A stretch of 64,000 nucleotides of DNA from Xanthomonas vasicola (GTDB lineage: Bacteria; Pseudomonadota; Gammaproteobacteria; Xanthomonadales; Xanthomonadaceae), in the NCBI RefSeq assembly GCF_000772705.2, contig NZ_JSBW02000037.1:62001-126000 (forward strand). Reading direction: 5' to 3'. Under the pieces are notes generated by a model that had not been told where the DNA came from, did no database searches, and saw only the letters and a program-made list of their open reading frames with translations. This document shows positions 8,675 through 19,072 of this stretch, piece by piece. Position 1 is the stretch's first letter; every line of letters starts with the position of its first letter. Both the position numbers and the translations under genes were made by a program.

Positions 8675-10165
8675 TCATCGACGCGCCTTGGCCTGCATCA
8701 GCAGCCTGCGGATGTTGATGATGGCAATCACATCGCGACGGAATGCGGGCCAGATCGCCAGGGCGAGCAGGCAAACCGCAGCCATCGCCGCTGCGCCGAC
8801 GGCCAGCTGTTCCCAGAGCGGACCGCCAACGGTGATGGAGGCGTAATACGCGCATCCACCCGCAATGCCGTACGCGGTCATGGCGCGCATCGCATTGGTG
8901 AAGAGAGCCCCGACCGGCGCATCGGAAATCTTGCCAATCCATATCAGCGATAGCGGCCAGGTGAGCAACAGACCGAACGAATAGCCGATCGCCACGCCCA
9001 TCGCGCCCCAACGCGAGCCGACGAAGATGCAGGCGATCAGCAGGACGCGGCTGACCAGCGAATACACCAGCTGCGCGCGCATCAATCCCCGCGCAAGGAA
9101 CACCCAGTACGTCGCATAGGCGGCCGTCTGGAAAATACCGCCCAGCGTGAGCACCTGGAACAGCGGCACAGCCTCGCGCCATTGCTCGCCCAGCACCAGC
9201 ACAATCAGCGGCATCGCCAGTGCGCAGGCGAACGAGAACAGCGCAAAGATCAGATGCACCATCACGGTTTGCCCGCGCAATAAGAATGCGCTGAAGCGTT
9301 CGCGGTCATCCTGTAGCTGCGACAATACCGGCAATGCCACGCTGGTGGCCGGCGCATTGATCTGGTTCAACGGCATCATCAACAACTGGAATGCGCGGTT
9401 GTACAAGCCCAGCGCGTCTGGCCCGGTCCGCCACCCGATGATCACCTGCCCCACGTTGCGACTGGCATAGCCCAGCAACTGCGCAGCCATCAGGTTCCAG
9501 CCGAAATTCATGAAATCGCGCATCGGTGCCGAACGCTGATAGCCACCCGGCAACCAGCGTGCGCAGCTTGCGGCGATAACGAAATTGACGATGGCCTGCA
9601 CCACCTGCTGGACGACCAGCGCCCAATAGCCCCAGCCCAGCAACGCAGCAGCAACCGCTGCGCCGAGGCCAAGCACCTGCGAGCCGACGTCGCTCAGCGC
9701 GACCTGCCCGAAGTGCAGCCCGCGGCTCAGATGCGCGCGGTACTGCGTGGTCATGCCGTTGATCAGGAAGGTGACCGCCAGTGCCTGGGAAATCGTCACC
9801 AGGGCCGGCTCCTTGTAGAAGTTCGCAATCAGATGCGCCGACGCGAACACCACCAGCGACAGCAGCAAACCAATGCCGCTATTGATCCAGAACAGGTTAT
9901 CGCGTTGCTCGCGGCTGACATGCTTGGCTTGCACGGCCGCTGCCGACAAGCCGAAATCGCGCAGGATCTCGGCAGCGCCCACAATCGCGGTCACCATTGC
10001 CATCAGACCGTAGTCGTAAGGCGTCAGCAAGCGCGCCAGCAGAATGATGCCGCCGAACTGCACCACCATCTTGGCCGACTGGCCAAGCATGGTCACCGCA
10101 GCGCCGCCGGCAGCGCGCGAGCCCAGGCTGCGTTGCGGAGGCGACGGTGGTGTGGAAGATGTCAT
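8675..10165 (-). CDS. gumJ: GumJ, lipid-linked pentasaccharide flippase (Wzx/MATE-like)
   Basis: The 496-residue polytopic protein starts MTSSTPPSPPQRSLGSRAAGG and has roughly a dozen hydrophobic segments, as expected for a polysaccharide flippase (PST/MVF type). GAAVTMLGQSAKMVVQFGGIILLARLL and the FGWNLMAAQLLGYASRNVGQVIIG segment are typical. It would translocate the undecaprenyl-PP pentasaccharide to the periplasm. The ATG at 10165 lies 17 bases after the gumI stop. In-frame ATGs further upstream would overlap gumI and are unlikely starts. Confidence 0.95.
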   Translation of the reverse strand: MTSSTPPSPPQRSLGSRAAGGAAVTMLGQSAKMVVQFGGIILLARLLTPYDYGLMAMVTAIVGAAEILRDFGLSAAAVQAKHVSREQRDNLFWINSGIGLLLSLVVFASAHLIANFYKEPALVTISQALAVTFLINGMTTQYRAHLSRGLHFGQVALSDVGSQVLGLGAAVAAALLGWGYWALVVQQVVQAIVNFVIAASCARWLPGGYQRSAPMRDFMNFGWNLMAAQLLGYASRNVGQVIIGWRTGPDALGLYNRAFQLLMMPLNQINAPATSVALPVLSQLQDDRERFSAFLLRGQTVMVHLIFALFSFACALAMPLIVLVLGEQWREAVPLFQVLTLGGIFQTAAYATYWVFLARGLMRAQLVYSLVSRVLLIACIFVGSRWGAMGVAIGYSFGLLLTWPLSLIWIGKISDAPVGALFTNAMRAMTAYGIAGGCAYYASITVGGPLWEQLAVGAAAMAAVCLLALAIWPAFRRDVIAIINIRRLLMQAKARR

Positions 10166-10182
10166 CGTAGGTGTCTCTGCGG

Positions 10183-11232
10183 TCACAGCGCGGCGTCTCC
10201 ATCCTTGCCCAGCGCTTCCAGATAAGTGCGGTAATGCAACTGCCCGATACGTGGCCAATCACGCTGCGAGAGATCCGGTACCGGCCCGCGCGGTGCGGCA
10301 CGCACCTTGTCCAGCATGCCGGTCAGCAGCGCCGCATCGAACTCACCGTCATACAGGAACACCCAGCCAGGGCCGACTTCTTCGGCGATGGCCGCGTTGG
10401 ATTCGCTCCAAGGCGCCAGCACCGGACGCGCCAGCGACAACGCCAGCAGTAGGGTGCCGGAGTTATGCATCTGCCGATACGGCAACACCACTAGCTCGGC
10501 CTCACTGACTTCGCGCGCCAGCACCGGCTCTTCCACATAGGCCAGCAATGCGCTGATGCGCGGATCCTGCGCGCAAGCGTCTTCCACCAAGCTGCGCATC
10601 TGCGGCGTGGCCGGGTTGCCGACAATGCGTAAGGTCACGCGGGTATCGTCGACCTCGCGCATGACATCCAGCAGGGTTTCGACGCCTTTGTACGGGCGAA
10701 TCAGACCGAAGTGGAGCAACCGCCCCGGCACCGTGCTGCCCTGCTCCATCGTCGCGAACCAGTCGCGATAGTGGCCATGCAGAATCGTATCGGTGAACGG
10801 CGGACGCGGCGGCGTGGTCGCGTTGATGCGGATCCAGCGACGTGTCAGCCGGTCAATCCAGCGCAGAAGGCTACGTTCGCGCCAACCGCGGTCTTCATGC
10901 GGCGCAAGATTGTGCAGGGTGCGCACCACCGGCGTGCCGGTCAGCTGCAGCTTGAGCAACAACACGGCAGCACAGACCTGCTTGGCCAGGGTGCCGGCAG
11001 CGGTTGGATGGCGCAGCAGGTACTCGGGCCAATGCAGATGCAGCACGTCGTAGCGCGACAACAAGGCATCGCGCATCGAAAAAAAGCGCGGGTGCACTGC
11101 GGCGGGCAATGCGTCGTAAAGCTGGGTCAGGTACGGGTTGGTGCTGGCATTAGGTTTTTCGGTGGAAAACAGCACCGTGACCTGCGGGTGGGTTGCCGCA
11201 TGCGTCATCGAAGGAGAGGCCAGCGCGCTCAT
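10183..11232 (-). CDS. gumI: GumI, beta-1,4-mannosyltransferase
   Basis: The 349-residue GT-B enzyme adds the terminal mannose to the glucuronic acid of the xanthan repeat. Visible features are VLFSTEKPNASTNPYLTQLYDALP at the N-terminus, LHLHWPEYLL, the central FGLIRPYKGVETLL nucleotide-binding entry and ELVVLPYRQMHNSGTLLLALSLARPVLAP with the donor-site loop. It starts with an ATGA overlap with the gumH stop. Confidence 0.95.
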   Translation of the reverse strand: MSALASPSMTHAATHPQVTVLFSTEKPNASTNPYLTQLYDALPAAVHPRFFSMRDALLSRYDVLHLHWPEYLLRHPTAAGTLAKQVCAAVLLLKLQLTGTPVVRTLHNLAPHEDRGWRERSLLRWIDRLTRRWIRINATTPPRPPFTDTILHGHYRDWFATMEQGSTVPGRLLHFGLIRPYKGVETLLDVMREVDDTRVTLRIVGNPATPQMRSLVEDACAQDPRISALLAYVEEPVLAREVSEAELVVLPYRQMHNSGTLLLALSLARPVLAPWSESNAAIAEEVGPGWVFLYDGEFDAALLTGMLDKVRAAPRGPVPDLSQRDWPRIGQLHYRTYLEALGKDGDAAL

Positions 11233-12371
11233 CGCACCGCCTCGTGCACGCGCGGGATGCCCAGCGCATCGTGATATTCGTCAATGTAGCGCCCGACCAC
11301 GTGCTTCCAGTCGTAGCGGCTGACGTAAGCCATGGACGCGGCACGACGCGTGTCGAAATCGCCATCGGCCTGCAGCGCAAGTGCCTGCACTTGATCGGCG
11401 GCTGCCTCGATCTTGTCGCGATTGACGATCACGCCCTGGCCCGACTCGCTGGCAAGCCGCACGAACGGCGGAATATCGCTGAGGATCGGAATCAGACCCG
11501 CACTCATCGCCTCCACTGCCGCGATACCAAAGCCTTCATGCCGCGACAAGCAGACGAAGAACTGCGCCTGCCGCATCAGCGCGCGCAATTGCTCCTGAGA
11601 AGGCGACATGCTCAGCTGCACCTTGTCCTGCAAGCCACGCTCGGCAATCGCCTTGCGCAAATCGGCCTCGTTCAGATCGTACTCGCGACCGGCGATGATC
11701 AGCCGCCATTGCGGGTCACGCTTGAGCGCGGCTTGCAACAACTCCAGCGTTTCGATCAGCCCCTTGTTGACCGACCAACGCCCGAAATACAGCATCGTTC
11801 GGCCGGGCGTGGCCGCACCCTGCCCTGCATATTTCTGCACATCCACACCGTTCTCGATCACCCGCAACCGCGATGGTGACACCACCTTGGCAAACAGGTC
11901 GCCATCGTTTTCGCTGGTAGCGATCACACGTGCATAGGCCAGTGCCGAGGTGCGCGTCAGGGTTTGGAACCACAGCTGCTTCATGCGCGATGCGTAGGCA
12001 GTGTGGAAAAATCCGCCATGCGTGGACACCACCATCGGCTTGCCATGCAGCGGCTTGGTCAACGCCAGATAGTCGTAAAAAAAGTCGATGCCGTGCAGAT
12101 GGACAACGTCGGCCGAACGAATCGCACCCAGTACCGACGGCGCCAGCGGATAGCGTGACGATCCGCGATAGCCAATCCGCCGGATTGGCAGCCCTTGATG
12201 CGTGTCCTGCGCTGAAAGCTGAGCGCTCGGATCGGTGAACACACGATCCAGCGTCACGACCTCAACCGTATCGGTACTATTGGCTTGATGTTGGCGGGCA
12301 ACATTGAGAACGACCTCTTCCATGCCTCCGATCGAAGGATGGAATTGGCGGACGACATGCACCACTTTCAT
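11229..12371 (-). CDS. gumH: GumH, alpha-1,3-mannosyltransferase (GT4)
   Basis: GumH adds the inner mannose from GDP-mannose to lipid-linked cellobiose. The 380-residue protein is a GT4 retaining enzyme: N-terminal FHPSIGGMEEVVLNVAR, the donor-domain entry YFGRWSVNKGLIETL, and the E-x7-E motif in SRHEGFGIAAVEAMSAG. No membrane segment is apparent. gumG ends about 65 bases upstream, and gumI overlaps it downstream by four bases. Confidence 0.96.
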   Translation of the reverse strand: MKVVHVVRQFHPSIGGMEEVVLNVARQHQANSTDTVEVVTLDRVFTDPSAQLSAQDTHQGLPIRRIGYRGSSRYPLAPSVLGAIRSADVVHLHGIDFFYDYLALTKPLHGKPMVVSTHGGFFHTAYASRMKQLWFQTLTRTSALAYARVIATSENDGDLFAKVVSPSRLRVIENGVDVQKYAGQGAATPGRTMLYFGRWSVNKGLIETLELLQAALKRDPQWRLIIAGREYDLNEADLRKAIAERGLQDKVQLSMSPSQEQLRALMRQAQFFVCLSRHEGFGIAAVEAMSAGLIPILSDIPPFVRLASESGQGVIVNRDKIEAAADQVQALALQADGDFDTRRAASMAYVSRYDWKHVVGRYIDEYHDALGIPRVHEAVR

Positions 12372-12438
12372 TACGCCAATCTCCTTTGCCAGCGACGCGC
12401 ATCGAGTTGCTGCGACGGCTGATGATTCTGAAAACTTG

Positions 12439-13464
12439 TCATTTGCGTTTCAATCCCAACATCCACGGCGCCACCCGCACCAGCACCGCGCGCATCGGCA
12501 CGCTCGTCGCGATCGCGAAAGCACTTAGCCCCAACGCCCAGGCGGGCGTACCGATTGCGCTGCGTGCGATCAGGCCCGTACGTGCCACCACGCTGGTGGC
12601 CACCAGGAAGACCAACGTATGCGTGCACAAAATCAGCAGCGTATTGGTACCGATCCACTGCACCCAGCGCACGCCCCGAATGAAATAGGCGACGCAAAAC
12701 GTCATCACCGTTCCTAGCAGGCTGACCAGCAGGAACACGGCCGCCGACTGCCCGAACTGCAGGTTGTTCACGTCCACCTGCCCGTTCCAGCCGGCCAGCC
12801 ACCACCACCCTGCGGCCAACGGCAACAACGCCAGCGCCCACACCTGCGCGCCCAGCAATCGCAACGCATCGGCAAAGCGCGACAGCCAGCCGCCGATCGC
12901 AATGAAGAACAACGCGACCGGCAGCACATCCAGCGCGAGCGGCAAACTGACCGCCGCTACCGCGGCCGCAGTCAGTCGCGCACGCAAGGCAATGTAAGCG
13001 AGCGTTGTGACAAACAGCGCGGGAAGAAACCACAGCGCCGGAAGCACATACAGACGTGAACCATTGGCCCACAGCAATCCTGTGAGTGGGTGCCACAACG
13101 GTCGCGTCTGTGGATGCCCCGAGTGCCCATCGAGCACAGCGGTCAGCAACCACAGCGCATAGGCCACCATAAAGAATGCGAGGTACGGAACCAGCAAGGT
13201 GCGCGCCAGCTTTGCAACCGTTGCCCCCGTCAATGCGCGCTGCCCAAACCGTTCGCCAACCCAGCCCGACAACACGAAAAACAGCGGCACATGAAAGCTG
13301 TAAGCGAACAGCTTGTACGCGGACGGCATTCCACTGGCGTGGCCCAGCACCACTAGCGCGATGGCCAGCGCCTTCGCAGCATCAATCTGCCAATCGCGCG
13401 TCGGCCGGGCGTCGGCCGGGCTATGCGCACGCGCAACGAATGATGGAGAGAGTTCGCTTGTCAT
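12439..13464 (-). CDS. gumG: GumG, xanthan O-acetyltransferase (acyltransferase-3 family)
   Basis: This polytopic membrane protein of about 341 residues carries acyltransferase-3 features: DAAKALAIALVVLGHASG near the start (catalytic-type His), FHVPLFFVLSGW and repeated hydrophobic helices. GumG acetylates the external mannose. It is a clear paralogue of the adjacent gumF, with the same segment order, so the pair probably arose by tandem duplication. I chose the ATG at 13464 (MTSELSPSF), 14 bases after the gumF stop. Upstream in-frame starts overlap gumF. Confidence 0.94.
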   Translation of the reverse strand: MTSELSPSFVARAHSPADARPTRDWQIDAAKALAIALVVLGHASGMPSAYKLFAYSFHVPLFFVLSGWVGERFGQRALTGATVAKLARTLLVPYLAFFMVAYALWLLTAVLDGHSGHPQTRPLWHPLTGLLWANGSRLYVLPALWFLPALFVTTLAYIALRARLTAAAVAAVSLPLALDVLPVALFFIAIGGWLSRFADALRLLGAQVWALALLPLAAGWWWLAGWNGQVDVNNLQFGQSAAVFLLVSLLGTVMTFCVAYFIRGVRWVQWIGTNTLLILCTHTLVFLVATSVVARTGLIARSAIGTPAWALGLSAFAIATSVPMRAVLVRVAPWMLGLKRK

Positions 13465-13477
13465 GCCAAAACGCCGC

Positions 13478-14569
13478 TCATGCCGCCACCCGGCGCGCAC
13501 CCAGCGTCCATGGGACGAAACGCATCAAGATCCAACGCAGCGGCACGCAGGCGGCCAACGCAAACAACGTGACGAAGACTGCCCAGCCAAGTCCCGGACG
13601 CGCACCGCCGAACCCACCGGCCAGTGCCGCAACGCCGGACAAAACAAAGAACACCAACATATGCGTGCAAAGAATCAGCAAGGTATTGCGGCCGATCCAC
13701 TGCAGCCACGCCCAGCTCTGTACCAGCCGCGCCGCGCAGATCACCATCAACGAACCAAGCACCGCGCTCACCAGGAACAGTGCGTGGTTGTGACCGAATT
13801 GAAGCATGTTGACGTCGATTCGCCCGTTGGCTTTGGCCAGCCAAGCCACCGCTAATGCCAACACGACGGTCGCCAGGGCGCTGCCAGCCAAGGACGTCGG
13901 CAGGCGCGGCGCCACATGGATCAGCAAGGCGCCCAACGCGTAGAAATACAGCGACACCGGTAGCACGTCCAAGCCGAAAAAAATCCGCACCTGCTGTGCT
14001 GGGAGCCAGTTCATCCAGAACCACGCCACGATCAATGCCAGCCCTGCGATCAATATCGGCGACATCAGACGGCGCAATACCATGTAACTCACCACGGTAA
14101 CCAACATTACCGGCAGAAACCACAGCGGAGGCTGCACATACAGGTCCGGGCCGATACCGGTGAACATCGCCACGATCGGCTCCCACCAGGGATGACTTCC
14201 CCAGCGCGCAGCCTTCTCGCCGATATTGCGTGTCAGCAACCAGTACGCGTATCCCAACAGATAAAAGGTGACGTATGGCAGCAGCAGGCTACGTGCCTGC
14301 TTGGTGATCGTCTGCGTCAAGCCGGTATTGCGCGAGGCATAACCCGCTGCCAACCAACCCGACACCAGGAAAAACAGCGGCACGTGGAAGCTGTAGGCAA
14401 ATAAAGTCATGCCATGCGGGACGCCCTTGGCGTGGCAGAACACCACGAGCAGGATGGCGATCGCCTTGGTGGCATCGATACGCGGATCGCGGGCGCGACC
14501 AGTAGTTGCAACCTGCGCGCCGGCGGCCGGCAAAGCCGACAACCAGGCCGGCGTTGCCGCCGCGCTCAT
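13478..14569 (-). CDS. gumF: GumF, xanthan O-acetyltransferase (acyltransferase-3 family)
   Basis: The 363-residue polytopic protein acetylates the internal alpha-mannose of xanthan. It shows RIDATKAIAILLVVFCHAKG with the family histidine, FHVPLFFLVSGWL and WLQWIGRNTLLILCTHMLVFF, the last closely matching a segment in gumG. The ATG at 14569 makes an ATGA overlap with the gumE stop. Confidence 0.95.
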   Translation of the reverse strand: MSAAATPAWLSALPAAGAQVATTGRARDPRIDATKAIAILLVVFCHAKGVPHGMTLFAYSFHVPLFFLVSGWLAAGYASRNTGLTQTITKQARSLLLPYVTFYLLGYAYWLLTRNIGEKAARWGSHPWWEPIVAMFTGIGPDLYVQPPLWFLPVMLVTVVSYMVLRRLMSPILIAGLALIVAWFWMNWLPAQQVRIFFGLDVLPVSLYFYALGALLIHVAPRLPTSLAGSALATVVLALAVAWLAKANGRIDVNMLQFGHNHALFLVSAVLGSLMVICAARLVQSWAWLQWIGRNTLLILCTHMLVFFVLSGVAALAGGFGGARPGLGWAVFVTLFALAACVPLRWILMRFVPWTLGARRVAA

Positions 14570-15867
14570 CGTGCCGCTCCCGCAGGCAATGGCAACTGCG
14601 CGCCATCTACCGTTGGCTCGTCCTTGGTCAAAGCAGCCTGGGTGCCGGACGCAGACCAGGTCGGCAACATGTGCCACATGCAACCACAGACAAACCACCA
14701 CAGCGCCGACGTCTTGATCGAGAAGTAGCCGTTGGACACCAGCAGACTCAATGCGAACGCAAAGATCGCCAGGTTCTTGAACAGCTGCCCTTCCTTGCTT
14801 GGCATCAGCAGCAGGAAGGAATACGACAGCAAGAACGCAAGCACGCCTACGATCGATTGCGATGCGATGAAGTAAGAAATACCACTGTCGAAGTAGCGGT
14901 ATGCCTGATCAAAATCCAGGCCCATCCAGGACTCGAACGACAGGTTATTCATCGAATACACGGTGAAGAACACGCGCCCCATCGTGGTGTCCTGGTAGGC
15001 GGTGATGCCAGTCACCCAGACCAGCAACCACGCGCTCATGATCACCAACAGGAACACCAGAAACGCCAGTCGTTGATCCAACCGTTTCAATAGTGGCGAC
15101 AGCAACACCATCAGCACGCAGGTGCCCGCCGCTAATCGTCCGTCCGAGGCCACGATCATGAAGCCGATCAACCCGACCGACAGGATCAGCGCCGCCGGCC
15201 GCATCCATCGCCAGAACACCAGCACAATCGCGGTAAAGAAGCAGATGTAGTTGCCCATCGTCACCGGCTCGATGAACATCGAGGAGGCGCGCGGCAAATT
15301 GGAACCCGGCAGGAAGTTACGCTCACCCGGGCGCGTGGCGCTGACGAACAGATTGCTGTCTTCGTTCCAGAAGCCTTCGGCGCTCATGCCACGCGCATTA
15401 ACGAAGAAACTCTTGGGATTGATCAGATCACCGTACTTCACCGGCATCGCCAGCTCAAAGGCGGCGACCAGCGAGACGATGATGGTCATGCGGATGAACA
15501 GCTTGGGCACTGAGCCGGCGTAGGCCGAGCCAAGCACAACGAAGGCGAACACCACCAACGCGTCGCGGAAAAACTTGGGGTCGACCTGCCAATTCACCAA
15601 AAAACGCACGAACATCAGCGCGACGATGAAGCCGAGTCCACTGACGATCAGGGCAATGCGCTTGCGGCTCATTGAGCCTAGGCCCAGCAAGAAGCAGGCT
15701 GCGTAGACCATGAACTCGACTGCGTAGGTAATCACCGGTCGCACGGTGAACACGTTCGCATTGATGAACGCCAGCACCAGGTTGTAACCCACGCCCACAA
15801 GCAACGTCAGCTCAATCAGCAGGTTGTGCCAGCGGACGCGAGTTTCCTCGCTCATTCGAATCAGCAT
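14566..15867 (-). CDS. gumE: GumE, xanthan polymerase (Wzy-like)
   Basis: The 433-residue multi-spanning membrane protein polymerises lipid-linked pentasaccharide units in the periplasm. About ten to twelve hydrophobic helices are visible. There is a large hydrophilic loop around NPKSFFVNARGMSAEGFWNEDSNLFVSATRPGERNF and a second around the ITAYQDTTMGRVFFTVYSMNN stretch, as in Wzy-like proteins. The start may be the ATG at 15867 or the one at 15855 (MSEET). It lies about 80 bases after gumD. Confidence 0.94.
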   Translation of the reverse strand: MLIRMSEETRVRWHNLLIELTLLVGVGYNLVLAFINANVFTVRPVITYAVEFMVYAACFLLGLGSMSRKRIALIVSGLGFIVALMFVRFLVNWQVDPKFFRDALVVFAFVVLGSAYAGSVPKLFIRMTIIVSLVAAFELAMPVKYGDLINPKSFFVNARGMSAEGFWNEDSNLFVSATRPGERNFLPGSNLPRASSMFIEPVTMGNYICFFTAIVLVFWRWMRPAALILSVGLIGFMIVASDGRLAAGTCVLMVLLSPLLKRLDQRLAFLVFLLVIMSAWLLVWVTGITAYQDTTMGRVFFTVYSMNNLSFESWMGLDFDQAYRYFDSGISYFIASQSIVGVLAFLLSYSFLLLMPSKEGQLFKNLAIFAFALSLLVSNGYFSIKTSALWWFVCGCMWHMLPTWSASGTQAALTKDEPTVDGAQLPLPAGAAR

Positions 15868-15949
15868 GCAGCCGCCTGCTTGAAAGAGGCGACTGCGATG
15901 CAGCCGCCTGCGGCGCCGAACGCGCCAGGTCGCACGCTCCCCACCATCA

Positions 15950-17404
15950 TCAGTACGCGGTCTTCTGTCCGAGCACGCGCACTGCGGTCAGTACGATGAT
16001 GCGGATGTCCAGCCACAGCGACCAACGACGGATGTAATCGAGGTCGTACTGAATACGCTTCTTCATGGTGCGAAGTTCCGGGGTTTCGCCACGGAAACCG
16101 TTCACCTGCGCCCAACCGGTGATACCCGGCTTGACGTAGTGACGCTGCATGTAATGGTTGATCAGCTTTTCGTAGTGCGTGTTGTGCTGCGCGGCGTGCG
16201 GACGAGGGCCGACAATCGACATGCTGCCACCCAGCACGTTGAAGATCTGCGGCAACTCGTCCAGGCTGCTACGGCGCAGGAACGCACCGAAACGCGTGAT
16301 ACGTGCGTCGTTCTTGGTGGCCTGCTGGATCGTGGTGCCATGATCGTCATGCACGCGCATCGAGCGGAACTTGAACATGTAGAACTCGCGGCCACCCAGG
16401 CCATGACGGCGCTGACGGAAGAACACCGGGCCCGGCGAGCTCAGCTTGACGCCCACTGCAATCGCAGCCATCAGCGGCCACAGGCCCATCAGCGCGATGA
16501 CAGCAAGAATCTTGTCCTGCAACGCCTTGGCCACCACAAAGTAATTGTCGCGGTCCACGCCGCCCTGGCGCAGGTTGATCACCGGCACGTTGCCGATCTG
16601 CTCGCCAGACTGATTGAGCAAACCGAAATCGAACAGGTCCGGCACCAGCTTGACGTTGATCGGGTACCGGTCCAAGCGCTGCAGCAGCTGCTTGATATGG
16701 TCGCGCTCACCCAGCGGCAGCGAGATCCACACCTGCTCGACCTGGTTTTCCTTTAGATAGTCGATCAACGCATCCGGCTCGCCCAGGCACGGCAGCGACT
16801 GGCGCTGCTCGGTCACAGCAATGTCGTACGGCGTGCGGAAATAACCGACCAGGTTCATACCGACCCACGAGTTGCGGCTCAGGTAGTGATTGATCTTCAT
16901 CACCGGGTGACGCAGACCCACCACCACCACGCGTTGAACGTCCACACCTTGGGTACGCAGATGATTCAAGAAACCGCGCAGCACCGTGCGGGCAGCGACC
17001 AACGAGGCCAGGCCACCGACGAACCACAGGCCGATCCACCCGCGCGACACCTGCTCGCCCACCTGCACGATCAACGCATGCACGGCGAACAGCGCGAAGA
17101 CACCGCCGAACGCGCCGCCCAGCACCATCAGCTCGCTCAACAGGCCACGGCCGCGCCAGCTGCGGTACAACGGGAACAACGCAAAGCAGATCACCGAATA
17201 CAACAACGTGGTAGCGATTGCCAGCCGATACGGCGCTGCCGGCACCCAGGAACCGAACACAATGCGGTAAGCGACCAGACCGGACACCACAACCATGGTC
17301 AGGTCGAAGACGCGCAGAACCAGATCGGCCGCAGCCGAATATTTGGACAACAATCGCGGCGAGGAAGTTGTGTAAGTCGCGCTACTCAAGTCTGCTAAAA
17401 GCAT
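15950..17404 (-). CDS. gumD: GumD, undecaprenyl-phosphate glucose phosphotransferase
   Basis: GumD starts the xanthan repeat by transferring glucose-1-phosphate from UDP-glucose to undecaprenyl phosphate. The 484-residue length matches the known protein. It has several N-terminal transmembrane helices, a central CoA-binding-like domain and a C-terminal bacterial sugar transferase (PHPT) domain with [44 protein letters not shown] and [10 protein letters not shown] chose the ATG at 17404 (MLLADLSS) rather than the upstream in-frame ATG. A 243-base gap precedes it. Confidence 0.97.
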   Translation of the reverse strand: MLLADLSSATYTTSSPRLLSKYSAAADLVLRVFDLTMVVVSGLVAYRIVFGSWVPAAPYRLAIATTLLYSVICFALFPLYRSWRGRGLLSELMVLGGAFGGVFALFAVHALIVQVGEQVSRGWIGLWFVGGLASLVAARTVLRGFLNHLRTQGVDVQRVVVVGLRHPVMKINHYLSRNSWVGMNLVGYFRTPYDIAVTEQRQSLPCLGEPDALIDYLKENQVEQVWISLPLGERDHIKQLLQRLDRYPINVKLVPDLFDFGLLNQSGEQIGNVPVINLRQGGVDRDNYFVVAKALQDKILAVIALMGLWPLMAAIAVGVKLSSPGPVFFRQRRHGLGGREFYMFKFRSMRVHDDHGTTIQQATKNDARITRFGAFLRRSSLDELPQIFNVLGGSMSIVGPRPHAAQHNTHYEKLINHYMQRHYVKPGITGWAQVNGFRGETPELRTMKKRIQYDLDYIRRWSLWLDIRIIVLTAVRVLGQKTAY

Positions 17405-17647
17405 GGGGATGTCCTCCAAACTCGATACGACGCATGCGGGGGAACATACGAATCGCACGCGAGCTTTCAATCATCTCCGTCAAGCGATCACCGCGGTAAA
17501 ACCTACCGACCCCAGATCACTCGACAGCCCTTTGTTTCAACAGAGACAAACCTTCGAACGAGGGAGCCCAAAACATACTGGGTCCCACCTTTTCCACGCT
17601 GAATCAGTTGTCACTTTAATTAACCATCGTTTTGCAACATCACGATG
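17405..17647 (-). promoter_or_regulatory. gumC-gumD intergenic gap
   Basis: This is the largest gap inside the gumB-gumM run (243 bases) and it is relatively AT-rich for this genome. No hairpin followed by a T-run and no small gene was seen. It could hold an internal promoter or an RNA processing site for gumD. That is inference from spacing and base composition only. Confidence 0.3.
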
Positions 17648-19072
17648 TCAGTTCAACTGCGTTTCCTGCCCATTGACGCGCAGGAAGTACCGCACGAGAG
17701 CCACCGCCAAACCTAGGAATACGCCAAAGATGAGACCTAAAGCGAGGTTCAATTTCAGTTTCGGCGAAGTCTTCGACGTAGGCACATCTGCGGTATCGAC
17801 GATGGTCACGTTGTTGGCGCCGACATTGCCTGCAACACCGATTTCTTTGTAGCGCTGAAGAAGCGCATCGTAGAGCTGACGATTGGTATCGACGTCGCGC
17901 TTGAGCATGTTGTAACGAATGCTGCGGCCCTGCAGATCGAGCTCGTTATTACGCAAACCAGCAATGCGTTCGTTGAGCAACTGCTCCTGATGCACCGACG
18001 CGTCGTAGGTAGCCTTCAGCGACTGGCGAACATTGATGACCTCGCCGTTGATCTGCCGACGCGACTCTTCGATCTGCGCCTTCAGGCGCTGCATCTCCGG
18101 GTAGTCCGGCTTGAAGGTCGAAAGCTTCTGCTGGTATTCGCTGGTCAGCTGCACTTGCTGGGTGCGCAGGCTTTGGATCAACGGGCTGCTGAGCACCTGC
18201 GGCAGCGACATACCGTCGCCACTTTCCGCCTGACGCCAGGCAGCCTCGGCCTTGATCCGGGCATCCTGCGCCGAAGCCAGCAATGCGTTGAGATCGGTCA
18301 GATTCTGCGCAGGCAACGAAGGTTTGTCGTCGCCCACCGAAACAATCTGCTCGTCGGTCGAGTACGCAACCAACGACTTTTCCGAGTCCTCCACCTTGCC
18401 GTGCAACTGCTCCAGTCGCTCAGCGAGGAACTTGGTCGCAAAGGAGGACGCCTTCATGCGGCGCTCCTGCGTACTGATGATGAACATCTTCGCGTAGGTA
18501 TTGGCGACCTTGGCCGACAGCACCGGGTCCGGTGAATCGTAATTGACGTAGACCAGGCGCGAATTGAGGATCGGCTCGACCACCAGACCGGCCAACAGCG
18601 TATCGGTGAGGCTGCGCTCGATGATTGCCTGGCGCGAATCCACCGATTTCCCCGCTTCGGGATTCTTCGCCGCGGCCTTCTCCAGCGCCTCGTCCACCTG
18701 GTCCTTGAACGCCGGCTCCTTGTCGAGTTTGGCTTCGCGGATCACGGCACGTGCCAGTGAACGACTCTGCAGTAACTGATACTGGGTCTGGTAGAAGTCA
18801 CGATCCTGCGGCGACTCCACCGGCATCAGGTTGTCGACATTCACCACGTTCAGCGAATCGCGTTCGATCTGCAGCGTGCTGGTCGCGCGGTACTTCTCTG
18901 GCATGAGCAGCGTAATGGCCAGCGCCAGCAGCAACGCCGCCAGCGTGATCGCAATAATCAACCAGCGCTGCGATACCAGGGCGCGCCAGTAGTCGAGCAA
19001 TCCCACATCGGCAAGTTCGAGATGCCCATGGCGCTGCGACGAAGAGGAACGATTGTCGGAATTCATACTCAT
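17648..19072 (-). CDS. gumC: GumC, xanthan chain-length/export co-polymerase (PCP)
   Basis: GumC is an inner-membrane PCP protein that works with GumB in length control and export. The protein of about 474 residues has a Wzz-type N-terminus (LLDYWRALVSQRWLIIAITLAALLLALAI), a long helical periplasmic domain rich in coiled-coil-like stretches, a GNVXRR-like exopolysaccharide segment (YNMLKRDVDTNRQLYDALLQRYKE), and a second membrane helix near the end preceded by a proline/serine stretch. There is no cytoplasmic tyrosine kinase domain. The start at 19072 overlaps the gumB stop as ATGA; 19066 is an alternative. Confidence 0.95.
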   Translation of the reverse strand: MSMNSDNRSSSSQRHGHLELADVGLLDYWRALVSQRWLIIAITLAALLLALAITLLMPEKYRATSTLQIERDSLNVVNVDNLMPVESPQDRDFYQTQYQLLQSRSLARAVIREAKLDKEPAFKDQVDEALEKAAAKNPEAGKSVDSRQAIIERSLTDTLLAGLVVEPILNSRLVYVNYDSPDPVLSAKVANTYAKMFIISTQERRMKASSFATKFLAERLEQLHGKVEDSEKSLVAYSTDEQIVSVGDDKPSLPAQNLTDLNALLASAQDARIKAEAAWRQAESGDGMSLPQVLSSPLIQSLRTQQVQLTSEYQQKLSTFKPDYPEMQRLKAQIEESRRQINGEVINVRQSLKATYDASVHQEQLLNERIAGLRNNELDLQGRSIRYNMLKRDVDTNRQLYDALLQRYKEIGVAGNVGANNVTIVDTADVPTSKTSPKLKLNLALGLIFGVFLGLAVALVRYFLRVNGQETQLN

